Positions 63,919-64,000 of a DNA stretch of 64,000 bases are shown in pieces. Positions within the stretch are counted from its first letter, which is position 1. Every line of letters starts with the position of its first letter. The position numbers and the translations under genes are program-made. Source of the stretch: Dyella flagellata (GTDB taxonomy: Bacteria > Pseudomonadota > Gammaproteobacteria > Xanthomonadales > Rhodanobacteraceae). The notes under the pieces were generated by a model. It had not been told where the DNA came from. It saw only the letters and a program-made list of their open reading frames with translations, and ran no database searches. The stretch covers positions 62,001-126,000 of the forward strand of contig NZ_BSOA01000012.1 in assembly GCF_030160275.1 (NCBI RefSeq). Direction: 5' to 3'.

Positions 63919-64000
63919 CTACTTGCCCTTGCCCTTCTTTGGCGGCGGCACCTTCCCCTTCGGCTTGGCGTCGCCCTTGAGCTGCGCGATATGCGCCGCT
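63919..64000 (-). CDS. C-terminal end of an unidentified gene, partial
   Basis: Only the last 26 codons are in the window. They read AAHIAQLKGDAKPKGKVPPP and a Lys/Gly tail ending in TAG, 24 bp upstream of the methyltransferase on the same strand. A basic, proline-containing tail of this kind is a plausible protein end. The family cannot be told. Confidence 0.55.
   Translation of the reverse strand, partial: AAHIAQLKGDAKPKGKVPPPKKGKGK

Overview
This is a high-GC window with dense, mostly short-spaced genes. It looks like a gammaproteobacterium of the Xanthomonas/Lysobacter/Rhodanobacter/Dyella group (order Lysobacterales). That placement is an inference. It rests on the DUF3348-DUF802-OmpA-DUF2894 operon, on a roughly 70 bp GTAGGCTGGGAT...ATCCCAGC element scattered at gene ends, and on base composition. 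No rRNA, tRNA, CRISPR array, phage or insertion sequence was seen.

Region 1 (1-27980) is the 3' part of a large nonribosomal peptide synthetase (NRPS) locus. Two overlapping synthetase genes carry seven adenylation domains. The first gene is cut by the window start and the second, of 6016 aa, ends in a thioesterase. Reading the pocket residues by eye gives ...-X(non-polar)-D-Val-Asn(Asp)-D-allo-Thr-D-X-Phe-Ser-release. The two D residues marked by E domains are each followed by a matching C domain. The D at the fifth position is inferred from a dual epimerisation/condensation domain. Downstream lie a CmlA-like di-iron hydroxylase (ATGA overlap), an MbtH protein and a SyrP-like Fe(II)/2-oxoglutarate hydroxylase. 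The product is therefore probably a peptide with one or two beta-hydroxylated residues.

Region 2 (28089-34165) has a secreted PKD-domain protein on the minus strand. It is followed by a four-gene operon encoding a MotA/ExbB-like channel with a very long coiled-coil tail, an OmpA/MotB-like partner and two proteins of unknown function.

Region 3 (34166-45856) holds small regulator/effector units: TetR with a CPBP protease, a lone periplasmic-binding-type protein, a zinc peptidase, an orphan HicB, an ABM protein divergent from a MarR-DoxX-SRPBCC operon, a TfoX-N protein, a large membrane patatin phospholipase and a two-CBS protein. Two very clean palindromic operators are visible.

Region 4 (46416-47765) is a compact putative graspetide (microviridin-like) RiPP cassette: a 50-aa precursor and one ATP-grasp ligase, separated by a strong hairpin.

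Region 5 (47869-59957) contains an OmpA lipoprotein, a CPBP protease, a lipase-like lipoprotein, a fatty-acid hydroxylase, a Cys-less isochorismatase-fold protein, an aromatic monooxygenase, and an EmrAB/NodT-type tripartite efflux operon divergent from a CecR-like TetR regulator.

Region 6 (60051-64000, minus strand) is a run of three polymorphic-toxin-like proteins sharing an N-terminal tag. Two carry DUF4157 and the C-termini look like different nucleases. They sit downstream of a methyltransferase and a partial gene, in a style typical of extracellular contractile injection system cargo.
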